18,150 nucleotides of DNA from UBA4416 sp044340865 (GCA_044340865.1 JBIISW010000037.1:1-18150); one strand, 5' to 3'. Numbered from the stretch's first letter, positions 6,745 to 14,292 are shown. Notes: generated by a model from the letters alone, not told the origin. Made by a program: numbers and translations.

Positions 6745-6765
6745 TTAAGAATTAAAATCCGTTTT

Positions 6766-7701
6766 GTGCTAACAAATCCTATCATAGCTTTCCTTAAATT
6801 AATTAGAATTGAAAATCTAGTGATTATGATTTTAACACAATGTTGTATCCAATATTTTGTGTTAGATGATTTTATTAAATACACTTCATTTAATTCTACT
6901 TTGTTTTTTATTTCCTTGCTTAGCACCACCTTAATTGCTGCTGCTGGTTATATTATCAATGATTATTTTGATGTGAAAACAGATAAGATAAACCGACCAG
7001 AATCAGTGGTATTAGATGTTACGATAAAACGAAGGTGGGCAATGTTATTACATATCATTTTCAGTGCTATAGGTTTGGTATTAGGATTGTACTTAGCATT
7101 AAAATGTCATCATCTAAAAATTGTTGCGTTTCAATTATTAAGTATTGTATTGCTATGGTTTTATTCAACGCATTTTAAAAAGCAATTATTGGTCGGTAAT
7201 TTGGTTGTTTCTTTATTAACCGCCGCAATTCCATTATTGCCTTTTATTTATGATTTTTATTTTATGATCGATTTAAATCCAATTGCTATGGAACTTGTTA
7301 TACCAATGATGAAGCCTTTGTTTTATAGTGTATTAGCGTATAGTATATTTGCCTTTTTAACTTCATTTACACGCGAGGTGATAAAAGATATGGAAGATTA
7401 TAAAGGTGATGTTCAAACAGGTTGCAAAACTATGCCTATAGTTTGGGGAATGGTAACTAGTAAAGTTGTATCATTTTTTACTGTTGTTATAACCATTGGA
7501 TGTTTGCTTTTAGTTTGTTTACATTTTTTTAAGAGCCAAAACTTTCTGCCGTTGTATTATATTTTAGGATTAATCATTTTGCCCTTAATCAGTATTGTAT
7601 TAATCACAGTAGTTGCCAAGTCTAGTAAGGATTTTAAAATGGCAAGCTTATTGCTTAAATTTGTCATGTTATTTGGCATTGCATTTACTTATTTCATTTA
7701 A
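6766..7701 (+). CDS. UbiA-family prenyltransferase
   Basis: An integral membrane prenyltransferase of 311 residues with about eight hydrophobic segments. Both Asp-rich, Mg/prenyl-diphosphate-binding motifs are present: 'NDYFDVKTDKINRP' (65-78) and 'REVIKDMEDYKGD' (203-215). In Bacteroidota this subfamily is usually labelled geranylgeranylglycerol-phosphate geranylgeranyltransferase by similarity to archaeal lipid enzymes; the true acceptor in bacteria is uncertain, and quinone or other lipid roles are possible. The start is GTG at 6766; no in-frame ATG lies upstream, and 'AFLKLIRIENL' directly after it is where the family normally begins. The maf gene follows 6 nt downstream, a pairing I recall as common in the phylum. 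Confidence 0.85.
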   Translation: MLTNPIIAFLKLIRIENLVIMILTQCCIQYFVLDDFIKYTSFNSTLFFISLLSTTLIAAAGYIINDYFDVKTDKINRPESVVLDVTIKRRWAMLLHIIFSAIGLVLGLYLALKCHHLKIVAFQLLSIVLLWFYSTHFKKQLLVGNLVVSLLTAAIPLLPFIYDFYFMIDLNPIAMELVIPMMKPLFYSVLAYSIFAFLTSFTREVIKDMEDYKGDVQTGCKTMPIVWGMVTSKVVSFFTVVITIGCLLLVCLHFFKSQNFLPLYYILGLIILPLISIVLITVVAKSSKDFKMASLLLKFVMLFGIAFTYFI

Positions 7702-7707
7702 TTACAC

Positions 7708-8301
7708 ATGAATAAAATTGAAGAAACTATTAAGGAATTTCCTTATCAACTTATTTTAGGTTCTAATTCACCACGCCGACATGAATTGTTGACTAGTTTG
7801 GGATTTAAGTTTTTAAATAAGCCCATTCATGCAGATGAATCATTTCCTATTGATTTAGTAGCTGAAGAAATTCCATTGTATTTGGCTGAAAAAAAAGCAG
7901 ATGCCTACGATGAAGAGCTAAAAGATACTGATATTTTAATAACGGCTGATACCATTGTATGGTGCGAAGGAAAGGTGTATAATAAACCTGCTAATTTTGT
8001 AGAAGGCAAAGCCATGTTAGAATCATTGAGTGGTAAAATGCATGAAGTGTTTACTGGCGTATGTTTGAAAAGTGGAAATAAACAAACTACGTTTTATGAT
8101 GTTAGTAAAGTGTATTTTAAAAAATTGAAGCCAGAAGAAATAGAGTATTATTTAATGAACTTTAGTCCTTACGATAAAGCGGGCAGTTACGGCGTGCAAG
8201 ACTGGTTAGGTTATATTGGCATTGATAAAATTGAAGGTAGCTTTTACAACGTAATGGGTTTACCTGTTAAAGAATTATATGAAGAGTTAGTTAAATTTTA
8301 A
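7708..8301 (+). CDS. maf: Maf-family nucleotide pyrophosphatase
   Basis: Maf proteins hydrolyse non-canonical or certain canonical nucleoside triphosphates (dTTP/UTP or m7GTP types) to monophosphates, and overexpression blocks septation in Bacillus. The 197-residue product shows 'LILGSNSPRRHELL' (15-28, substrate loop with the Ser-x-x-Arg-Arg core), 'ITADTIVW' (78-85, with catalytic Asp81), 'SPYDKAGSYGVQ' (153-164) and 'GSFYNVMGLP' (177-186). 'DKAGSYGVQ' resembles the YhdE type acting on dTTP/UTP, but I would not insist. It is 6 nt after the UbiA gene, and its TAA stop overlaps the ATG of the small lipoprotein gene by one base. Confidence 0.92.
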   Translation: MNKIEETIKEFPYQLILGSNSPRRHELLTSLGFKFLNKPIHADESFPIDLVAEEIPLYLAEKKADAYDEELKDTDILITADTIVWCEGKVYNKPANFVEGKAMLESLSGKMHEVFTGVCLKSGNKQTTFYDVSKVYFKKLKPEEIEYYLMNFSPYDKAGSYGVQDWLGYIGIDKIEGSFYNVMGLPVKELYEELVKF

Positions 8302-8450
8302 TGTTTATGCGACTTAAATCATTGTCTTATTTAATTCTATTTACTTTTTTATTAAGTGTATTACTGTCAAGTTGTTTTATGTTTAAACCCAAAAATAAAT
8401 GCGACACTTGTCCAAGCTTTCATCATACTAAGAAGAAAAAAAAGCATTGA
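8301..8450 (+). CDS. Small lipoprotein, 49 residues
   Basis: A short gene starting at the A shared with the maf stop (TAATG). The product begins with two Met (residues 1 and 3), Arg4 and Lys6, a hydrophobic stretch (about 8-22), and a lipobox 'LLSSC' with Cys25 as the lipid-attachment residue. The mature 25 residues are 'CFMFKPKNKCDTCPSF' followed by two His and a Lys-rich end. Signal, lipobox, two further Cys in a CxxC (34-37) and a basic tail make a coherent small lipoprotein; the 'KCxxCPxF' form recalls tiny lipoproteins I have seen in other Bacteroidota genomes. Function unknown; the CxxC might bind metal or be redox active, but this is a guess. The second ATG at 8307 is an alternative start. 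Confidence 0.75.
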   Translation: MFMRLKSLSYLILFTFLLSVLLSSCFMFKPKNKCDTCPSFHHTKKKKKH

Positions 8451-8451
8451 T

Positions 8452-8473
8452 TAAACGTTGTGTTTATTTTTTT
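8452..8473 (+). terminator. Weak hairpin after the lipoprotein gene
   Basis: TAAAC (8452-8456) pairs with GTTTA (8462-8466), followed by seven Ts. The 5-bp AT-rich stem is weak, but the position 2 nt after the stop and the T run fit a terminator of the UbiA-maf-lipoprotein cluster. The rest of the 174-nt gap to the patatin gene shows no clear promoter boxes. Confidence 0.35.
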
Positions 8474-8624
8474 AGTCAAATTTGTTAAATTTTATGTTTT
8501 TGATTTTCAGGCATTTAGTTAATTAAAAAGTATTTTATTTAAATTCGTCTATGAAAAATGTAATTTAGTCTAAATATATTAATAATTTTGCTTTTGTTAA
8601 TTTTAACATTTAAAATAAAGCGTT

Positions 8625-10985
8625 ATGAAATTTATTCTGATTATTACTACCATTTTTCTATTTATTAATAGCACTATTAGCTTTTCGCAACAATCAACTA
8701 GCCCTAAAAAAGTGGGTTTATGTTTAAGTGGAGGTGGCGCTAAAGGTTTGGCACACATTGGTTTATTAAAGCGCATTGACTCATTAAATATTAAGATTGA
8801 TTACATTACTGGTACAAGTATGGGAAGTGTAGTTGGTGGTTTATATGCATCAGGTTGGTCTGGTAAACAAATTGATAGTTTAAGTAGAACGTTGGATTGG
8901 GCTGTATTATTAAATCAGTTTGTACCAATGAATGAAATTAGTATTGATGAAAAAGATGAATATCAAAACTATATTGGAGAAATTCCCATTCAATATGGCA
9001 AAGTACAAGTTACCGGTTTTATTGAGGGGCAAAACTTACAAAATGTATTAAATAAATTAACAAGACACGTTAATCATATTTCTGATTTCGATCATTTGCC
9101 AATTCCTTTTAGATGTTTGGCTGTAGATATCAAAACAGTTAAGCCAGTCGTTCTTAAAAGTGGCAACTTAGCCAATTCATTGCGCTCAAGTATGGCCATC
9201 CCAACTATTTTTAAACCAGTAAAAATCGATTCTTTTCTTTTAGTGGATGGAGGATTAATGGATAATTTTCCTGTTGACGAATTAAAAAAAATGGGTGCTG
9301 AATTCATCATCGGTAGTTATACAGGTAGCAGGCTTTTAGAAGAACACGAATTAAACACAGTTACCAAATTACTGATGCAATCTTCAAGCTTTTATGCCAT
9401 TAACGAAAGTAAAGAAGGTATCAAAAATTGTGATATTTTTAATAACCTAACAGCAAACATGAAACACATTTCAGCAGGTTCGTTTCATAAGTATGATCAA
9501 ATCTTGAAAATAGGAGATCGTGTTTCCTCGCAAGTATTGCCTGAGTTAGTTAAATTATCAAACACTCAAAAAAAAGAGAACCTATCTTTTATTAAACAAC
9601 CGTTAATTTTTAAAGAGAGACCTATTTTAATCAATAACATTATCATCGACACGATGAGTCATTTAAAGCAGAAAAAATTTATTAGCAATAAATTAAATAT
9701 ACAGCCAGGTGATGTTGTTCTTTATAAAGATTTAGAAAAAGCCGTTACTAAAATTTACAGTAACCGTAATTTATTAAAAGCGTATTATTCAATTCAGCCG
9801 ACTGATAGCGCTGGAAATGTAATCAAGTTTAAAGTATTAGAAGATGCTAAATTTCGATTTAAAGGAGCCTTACATTTTGATTCAGAGTTAGGTGCTGGTT
9901 TTATTTTAAATTTCACGATGAGAAATGTTATAGGAAAAAACTCTAGGTTAGTTGCAACAGTTGACTTAGCTCAATCTCCAAGGTATAGAATTCATTATCG
10001 TAAATATCTATTTAATACACCATTATCTTTTAATGTTCAATTATATAGAGAAAAAGTAGCCTTTAATTTGTATAACCAACAGGGCAGAGGAGAAGATGTT
10101 TTTATGAATTTGTATAGAAGTTTTGATGTAGGGCTTAATTATGCATTGGGCGTTAATACTTCTATTTACGCAGGCTATCAAGCTAATATAAATAAGTATT
10201 CACCAAAGTTTTCTAACGGTAATCAAGAATTTACACTTAAGGATTATCAAGAGACATACGAAGGGAGCGTTTTTCAATTCAAATACAATACAGTTGATCG
10301 ACGATTTTTTTCGCGAAAAGGAATTGATTTTCGTGTAGAAGATCGGTATTCGTTTTATACAGTTCAGGAATTAAAAGCTCAAGCAAAAGATATCTTTACG
10401 GATAGTGTTAGTGAAATAGTTTCGAAAAATTATACGAATCCGTTTAATTCATTAAATGTAAAATTAAATGTTTTTTTACCAATCTCTAAAAAATTAACTG
10501 TTTCATTAAAAATGAATACTGGACTTATTGCTGAAAATGTTGTCAATCAAAAAATAAATCCAAGGGATACATCATATACAGTGTCCAATATTAGTACGTT
10601 TCAACAATTTAGAATTGGAGGAGTTGATAGTCGATTTAGAGATAATTACGTTTCTTTTTATGGTGTGAAGGAAGGCGAGTTTTTCGCAAACAGTTTTTCT
10701 TCGGTTCAAATGGCCTTGCAATATGAAGTGAAAAGTAATTTATTTTTAACGCCTTTCTTTTCCTATTGCTATTCAGCTCCGTCGTTCAAAAATTATTTAG
10801 CTAATTATAAAAACATCAGTTTAAAAAATGAATCGTTGTATACAAATCCTAATTATGGCACGATATATACTTATGGATTAAATGTAGGTTATAAAACGCC
10901 ATTAGGCCCTCTTATGTTAAGTGTTTCAAAACCTTCTATTGTTGGTAATTTGAGGTACTACCTTTCTTTTGGATATAATTTTTAA
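8625..10985 (+). CDS. Patatin-like phospholipase with Omp85-type outer-membrane barrel
   Basis: A 786-residue secreted esterase/phospholipase of the PlpD architecture. A Sec signal peptide covers residues 1-21. The patatin domain (about 28-230) has the oxyanion loop 'SGGGAKG' (35-41), the nucleophile elbow 'GTSMG' with Ser65, and 'DGG' with Asp208 as the catalytic partner. A single POTRA-like segment lies at about 350-412 ('GDVVLYKDLEKAVTKIYSNR'), and the remainder is a predicted BamA/TamA-like beta barrel ending 'YYLSFGYNF', with the terminal Phe typical of outer-membrane proteins. All catalytic residues are present, so the enzyme should be active, displayed or released at the outer membrane. 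Its substrate is unknown; relatives cleave phospholipids. Monocistronic; the convergent gene ends 11 nt away. Confidence 0.93.
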   Translation: MKFILIITTIFLFINSTISFSQQSTSPKKVGLCLSGGGAKGLAHIGLLKRIDSLNIKIDYITGTSMGSVVGGLYASGWSGKQIDSLSRTLDWAVLLNQFVPMNEISIDEKDEYQNYIGEIPIQYGKVQVTGFIEGQNLQNVLNKLTRHVNHISDFDHLPIPFRCLAVDIKTVKPVVLKSGNLANSLRSSMAIPTIFKPVKIDSFLLVDGGLMDNFPVDELKKMGAEFIIGSYTGSRLLEEHELNTVTKLLMQSSSFYAINESKEGIKNCDIFNNLTANMKHISAGSFHKYDQILKIGDRVSSQVLPELVKLSNTQKKENLSFIKQPLIFKERPILINNIIIDTMSHLKQKKFISNKLNIQPGDVVLYKDLEKAVTKIYSNRNLLKAYYSIQPTDSAGNVIKFKVLEDAKFRFKGALHFDSELGAGFILNFTMRNVIGKNSRLVATVDLAQSPRYRIHYRKYLFNTPLSFNVQLYREKVAFNLYNQQGRGEDVFMNLYRSFDVGLNYALGVNTSIYAGYQANINKYSPKFSNGNQEFTLKDYQETYEGSVFQFKYNTVDRRFFSRKGIDFRVEDRYSFYTVQELKAQAKDIFTDSVSEIVSKNYTNPFNSLNVKLNVFLPISKKLTVSLKMNTGLIAENVVNQKINPRDTSYTVSNISTFQQFRIGGVDSRFRDNYVSFYGVKEGEFFANSFSSVQMALQYEVKSNLFLTPFFSYCYSAPSFKNYLANYKNISLKNESLYTNPNYGTIYTYGLNVGYKTPLGPLMLSVSKPSIVGNLRYYLSFGYNF

Positions 10986-10996
10986 TTGATTCGTAA

Positions 10997-11452
10997 CTAT
11001 TCACAGAGTTCTTTTAACTTATTGAGTGCTTTTGGGTAAGTCTCATTCATAAAGTCTATAAATTCTTCAGTTGCGTCTATTTCAACTTTAACAGTTGTCA
11101 CTTCATTGTTTTCTTCAAACGAATAATTTTCAAATCCATTGGCCCATTTTTCTACTTCAGCACCTTCTGTTATTTCTTTGCCAGCATTAACTAAACCATA
11201 ATGTTGAATGGAAACAAATTGATTGGGAATGTTTTCAGCGATTTTAGAAACGATGCCGCCTTTTTCTCCTTTTTCATCAACGCCAATAAACAACATTTTG
11301 CTTCCTTTTTCCCAATTCCCTTCATATGTTGATGTTGGGTTAAACATAGCTGTCCATTGCTCATACGTTGATTTACTTTTTATACCAAGCATTACAATGT
11401 ATACTTTTTTTACGGGTGCATGAATACTGATCTTGAATTGTAATTTTTTCAT
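10997..11452 (-). CDS. SRPBCC/AHSA1-like domain protein
   Basis: A 151-residue soluble protein of the START/SRPBCC (Bet v 1-like) fold. The N-terminus 'LQFKISIHAPVKKVYIVML' is the usual first strand and helix, 'YEQWTAMFNPTSTYEGNWEKGSKMLF' in the middle matches the 'W...F.......G.W..G....F' pattern, and 'YSFEE..EVTTVKVEIDA' then a C-terminal helix complete the fold. In Bacteroidota such proteins are often annotated SRPBCC domain or polyketide cyclase-like; they bind small hydrophobic ligands and no activity can be inferred. It lies downstream of dnaK on the same strand but beyond the dnaK terminator, so it should have its own promoter. Role unknown. Confidence 0.75.
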   Translation of the reverse strand: MKKLQFKISIHAPVKKVYIVMLGIKSKSTYEQWTAMFNPTSTYEGNWEKGSKMLFIGVDEKGEKGGIVSKIAENIPNQFVSIQHYGLVNAGKEITEGAEVEKWANGFENYSFEENNEVTTVKVEIDATEEFIDFMNETYPKALNKLKELCE

Positions 11453-11486
11453 GTTTTTCTTTTATTTAAATTACATTATTAAATAT

Positions 11487-11524
11487 AAAAAAAATCCCCT
11501 TCAAATTAACTGAAGAGGATTTTT
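11487..11524 (-). terminator. Intrinsic terminator of dnaK
   Basis: Read on the minus strand, GGATT and TGAAG arms form a stem: 11493-11497 with 11517-11521, then a C-A mismatch, then 11499-11503 with 11511-11515. The loop is AATTAAC on the plus strand. A run of at least eight Ts follows on the minus strand. It begins about 20 nt after the dnaK stop. Confidence 0.85.
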
Positions 11525-11543
11525 AATGATAGTTTGTTTTAAA

Positions 11544-13448
11544 TTATTTTACTTCTTCGTAATCTACATCGGTTACATTTTCGCTTTTTCCAGCTTCAGG
11601 GTTTGCTTGTTCAGCACCTGGCTGAGCATTTGCACCACCTTGTTCGTTCATTGCTGCATGCATTTCTTGAGAAGCTGCTTCCCATGCTGCGTTTAACGAC
11701 GTTGTAGCAGAATCAATAGCGCTTAAGTCTTTTGCTTCGTATGCTGTTTTAAGTGTTGCTAAAGCACTTTCGATGTTTGCTTTTTTCTCAGCTGGAATTT
11801 TATCGCCGTAATCTTTAATTTGTTTTTCTGACGTGAAGATTAAACCGTCCGCTGCATTGATTTTTTCAGCTTCTTCTTTTGCTTTTTTATCAGCATCAGC
11901 GTTTAATTCTGCTTCGCGTTTCATTTTTTCAATTTCTTCTTTGCTTAATCCAGAAGAAGCTTCAATACGAATGTTTTGAACTTTACCAGTTGCTTTATCT
12001 TTAGCAGATACAGATAAAATACCATTCGCATCAATATCAAAGGTTACTTCAACTTGAGGAACACCACGTGGTGCTGGCATAATACCATCTAAGTTAAATT
12101 GTCCAATTGTGCGGTTATCTTTAGCCATTGGGCGCTCACCTTGTAATACATGTAATTGTACACTTGGTTGGTTATCGCTAGCCGTACTAAAAGTTTCAGA
12201 TTTCTTAGAAGGAATCGTTGTATTTGATTCAATTAATTTAGTGAATACACCACCAAATGTTTCGATACCTAATGATAACGGTGTTACATCTAATAATAAT
12301 ACATCTTGTACTTCACCAGTTAAAACACCACCTTGAATAGCTGCACCAATAGCAACAACTTCATCAGGGTTAACACCTTTGCTTGGCGCTTTTCCAAAGA
12401 ATTTCTCAACAGCTGCTTGTATCGCAGGAATACGAGTTGATCCACCAACTAAAATAATTTCGTCAATATCTCCAGTTGATAAACCTGCATTTTTTAATGC
12501 TGTTTTGCAAGGGTCAATCGTACGTTGAATTAAACTGTCAGCCATTTGTTCAAACTTAGCACGTGTTAATTGTTTCACTAAATGCTTAGGAATTCCGTTA
12601 ACAGGCATAATGTATGGCAAGTTAATTTCAGAAGTGGTTGTACTTGATAATTCAATTTTTGCTTTTTCAGCAGCTTCTTTCAAACGCTGTAAAGCCATTG
12701 GATCTTGACGTAAGTCAATACCTTCGTCTTTTTTAAATTCGTCAGCTAACCAATCAATAATAATATGGTCAAAGTCATCTCCACCTAAGTGAGTATCTCC
12801 GTCTGTTGATTTCACTTCAAATACACCGTCGCCTAATTCTAAAACAGACACGTCATGTGTTCCACCACCGCAGTCAAAAACAACAATTTTCATGTCTTTT
12901 CCTTTTTTGTCCATGCCATAAGCAAGGGCAGCAGCAGTTGGTTCGTTAATAATACGTTTTACTTTTAAACCAGCAATTTCACCAGCTTCTTTAGTCGCTT
13001 GACGTTGAGCATCGTTAAAGTATGCAGGAACAGTAATTACTGCCTCATCAACAGTCGTTCCTAAATAATCTTCAGCCGTTTTTTTCATTTTTTGTAAAAT
13101 GATAGCCGAAATTTCTTGAGCGGTGTAGTTTCTGTCGTCAATTACAACACGTGGGGTGTTATTATCACCTTTTACCACTTTGTATGTCATACGAGGTATT
13201 TCTTTTTGAGCTTCGTCAAAAGATGAACCCATGAAACGCTTAATTGAAGAAATTGTTTTTGTAGGGTTTGTAATAGCTTGACGTTTTGCTGGATCACCAA
13301 CTTTACGCTCGCCGCCTTCTACAAATGCTACAACAGATGGAGTTGTACGTTTTCCTTCGTTATTTGCAATCACAACAGGCTCATTTCCTTCCATAACTGA
13401 TACACAGCTATTGGTTGTTCCTAAATCTATTCCTATAATTTTTCCCAT
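11544..13448 (-). CDS. dnaK: Molecular chaperone DnaK (Hsp70)
   Basis: The Hsp70 chaperone, an ATP-driven binder of unfolded polypeptides working with DnaJ and GrpE in the cytoplasm. At 634 residues it is full length. The nucleotide-binding domain shows 'GIDLGTTNSC' (6-15), 'FDCGGGTHDVS' (191-201) and 'VGGSTRIP' (334-341). The interdomain linker 'DVLLLDVTPLSLG' is at 382-394, followed by the substrate domain, and the tail ends 'DVDYEEVK', the EEVD-like bacterial end. 'GGGTHDVS' has His where many bacteria have Phe; I recall this as common in Bacteroidota. grpE and dnaJ are not adjacent. The 192-nt upstream region contains neither a TAnnTTTG box nor a CIRCE element on the minus strand, so its heat-shock control is unclear. 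Confidence 0.98.
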   Translation of the reverse strand: MGKIIGIDLGTTNSCVSVMEGNEPVVIANNEGKRTTPSVVAFVEGGERKVGDPAKRQAITNPTKTISSIKRFMGSSFDEAQKEIPRMTYKVVKGDNNTPRVVIDDRNYTAQEISAIILQKMKKTAEDYLGTTVDEAVITVPAYFNDAQRQATKEAGEIAGLKVKRIINEPTAAALAYGMDKKGKDMKIVVFDCGGGTHDVSVLELGDGVFEVKSTDGDTHLGGDDFDHIIIDWLADEFKKDEGIDLRQDPMALQRLKEAAEKAKIELSSTTTSEINLPYIMPVNGIPKHLVKQLTRAKFEQMADSLIQRTIDPCKTALKNAGLSTGDIDEIILVGGSTRIPAIQAAVEKFFGKAPSKGVNPDEVVAIGAAIQGGVLTGEVQDVLLLDVTPLSLGIETFGGVFTKLIESNTTIPSKKSETFSTASDNQPSVQLHVLQGERPMAKDNRTIGQFNLDGIMPAPRGVPQVEVTFDIDANGILSVSAKDKATGKVQNIRIEASSGLSKEEIEKMKREAELNADADKKAKEEAEKINAADGLIFTSEKQIKDYGDKIPAEKKANIESALATLKTAYEAKDLSAIDSATTSLNAAWEAASQEMHAAMNEQGGANAQPGAEQANPEAGKSENVTDVDYEEVK

Positions 13449-13534
13449 TTTATTTATGTTTTTTTAGTTTATATTAATTTTTATATTGGCTAAGTTGTCA
13501 ATGTTTGTGCCATTATTATAATGCATCCTTTTAA

Positions 13535-13547
13535 TGTCATGCTGACA
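13535..13547. repeat. Inverted repeat TGTCA-TGC-TGACA upstream of dnaK
   Basis: TGTCA (13535-13539) and TGACA (13543-13547) form a perfect 5-bp dyad with a 3-nt centre, about 90 nt upstream of the dnaK start. The left half lies within AATGTCAT, an 8-mer that recurs in the adjacent terminator loop (13572-13579) and in the palindrome before the antitoxin gene (14282-14289). It may be an operator for dnaK or for the toxin-antitoxin module; no binding protein can be named. Confidence 0.35.
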
Positions 13548-13554
13548 TAAAAAA

Positions 13555-13599
13555 CATGTTAAGCCTTTAAAAATGTCATATTTAAAGGTTTGCAACATG
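13555..13599 (-). terminator. Strong hairpin terminator of the toxin-antitoxin operon
   Basis: An inner 11-bp stem joins 13561-13571 and 13581-13591 (one G-T pair, loop AATGTCATA). A further 6 bp, CATGTT (13555-13560) with AACATG (13594-13599), extend it past a 2-nt bulge. On the minus strand the hairpin is followed by a run of six Ts, so it should end transcription from the toxin gene before dnaK. There is no T run on the plus side. Confidence 0.7.
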
Positions 13600-13640
13600 A
13601 ATATTGTCAGATGAATGCGATTGGATTATATGACTTTAGA

Positions 13641-13937
13641 CTAAAGTTTTGGTCTTTTTGTGGGATTTTGCTTATTATGAAAGCAGGCTAAAACTTTAAC
13701 ATGGCCTTTTAATTCGTTTATTTCAAAATAAAGTGAATAAGGGAATCTTTTAATTTTTAATGACCTCACATTTTTATATATTATTTTAAAAAATGGGTTC
13801 ACCGTCAAAACTTTATAAGTGTTTTGTAATGAATTTATAAATTTTTTTGGAGTTTCAGAGTTATCAAGCAAGTAATAATCAATGGCATGTTCTATTTCTT
13901 TTTGAGCTCTTGGAGAAATAATTAAATTATAAACCAT
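13641..13937 (-). CDS. ParE/RelE-family toxin
   Basis: A 98-residue protein of the ParE/RelE toxin fold. The opening 'YNLIISPRAQKEIEHAIDYYL' is the characteristic first strand and helix ('a..dl..i..Y'), followed by 'PKKFINSLQNTYKVLTVNP' and the strand pair 'VRSLKIKRFPYSLYFEIN...GHVKVLACFHNKQNP'. The 'R.FPY.LYFEI' and 'V.V.A.FH..R.P'-like ending are typical of Bacteroidota ParE/RelE proteins annotated as plasmid stabilisation toxins. Whether it inhibits gyrase (ParE) or cleaves mRNA (RelE) cannot be decided from sequence. Its start overlaps the end of the antitoxin gene by 11 nt. A strong terminator follows. Confidence 0.85.
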   Translation of the reverse strand: MVYNLIISPRAQKEIEHAIDYYLLDNSETPKKFINSLQNTYKVLTVNPFFKIIYKNVRSLKIKRFPYSLYFEINELKGHVKVLACFHNKQNPTKRPKL

Positions 13938-14166
13938 ATTTTTTATTGAGCTGATTGATAGATTCTTCAGCTGATAAGTATGTTTTTTCTTCTTCTAAAA
14001 GTCGATTATCTAAAACAGACTTCATCTCATTACTTAAGTGATAGTCAGCATCATCGTCTTCTTCAACAATAATGGTGATTGCTTTTGATTTAAAAGTAGC
14101 CTTAATTGCATCTAAAATATCAGTGTTTATTTCTTGAGCCGATGAAAGATGGTAAGTGGTATACAT
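13927..14166 (-). CDS. Antitoxin of the ParE/RelE module
   Basis: The upstream partner of the toxin, about 79 residues, overlapping it by 11 nt, the usual antitoxin-then-toxin order. The N-terminal half ('YHLSSAQEINTDILDAIKATFKSKAITIIVEED') is a compact alpha/beta segment that resembles the dimerising half of Bacteroidota addiction-module proteins. The C-terminal half is acidic and helical ('LDNRLLEEEKTYLSAEESINQLNKKYGL') and is the likely toxin-binding tail. I chose ATG at 14166; an open frame extends to an ATG at 14214, but the extra 16 residues are hydrophobic and unlike an antitoxin start. No classical ribbon-helix-helix is obvious, so whether it represses its own promoter is uncertain. 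A palindrome lies at 14266-14292 upstream. Confidence 0.7.
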   Translation of the reverse strand: MYTTYHLSSAQEINTDILDAIKATFKSKAITIIVEEDDDADYHLSNEMKSVLDNRLLEEEKTYLSAEESINQLNKKYGL

Positions 14167-14265
14167 GGTATTAAATTTGTAAATTAAAGGTAATAATAAT
14201 TTAATTAGTAGCATATCAAAAATCTTCTAAATAGTGAAGATTTAATTTTTCCATTATGCAAAATA

Positions 14266-14292
14266 TAAATGGACATTTATAAATGTCATTTA
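14266..14292. repeat. Palindrome upstream of the antitoxin gene
   Basis: A perfect 16-bp palindrome GACATTTATAAATGTC (14272-14287) extends to 13-bp arms (14266-14292) if one G at 14271 is bulged. It lies 100 nt upstream of the antitoxin ATG and 33 nt past the stop of the next gene. No T run follows it on the minus strand, so an operator is more likely than a terminator. It contains the AATGTCAT 8-mer also found twice on the other side of the module. Confidence 0.5.

Noticed and set aside
6702..6929. Minus-strand frame across the UbiA start and divergent gap
   Set aside because: It overlaps the conserved first residues of the prenyltransferase and shows no recognisable protein features.
12109..12336. 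Plus-strand open frame inside dnaK
   Set aside because: Fully antisense to a certain gene, with composition explained by the reverse of DnaK codons.
13449..13640. CIRCE element or non-coding RNA before dnaK
   Set aside because: No TTAGCACTC/GAGTGCTAA pair is present. The strong hairpin is explained as a terminator for the upstream toxin gene.
14167..14214. Longer antitoxin start at 14214
   Set aside because: The added 16 residues are hydrophobic and unlike known antitoxin openings; ATG at 14166 gives a typical size.
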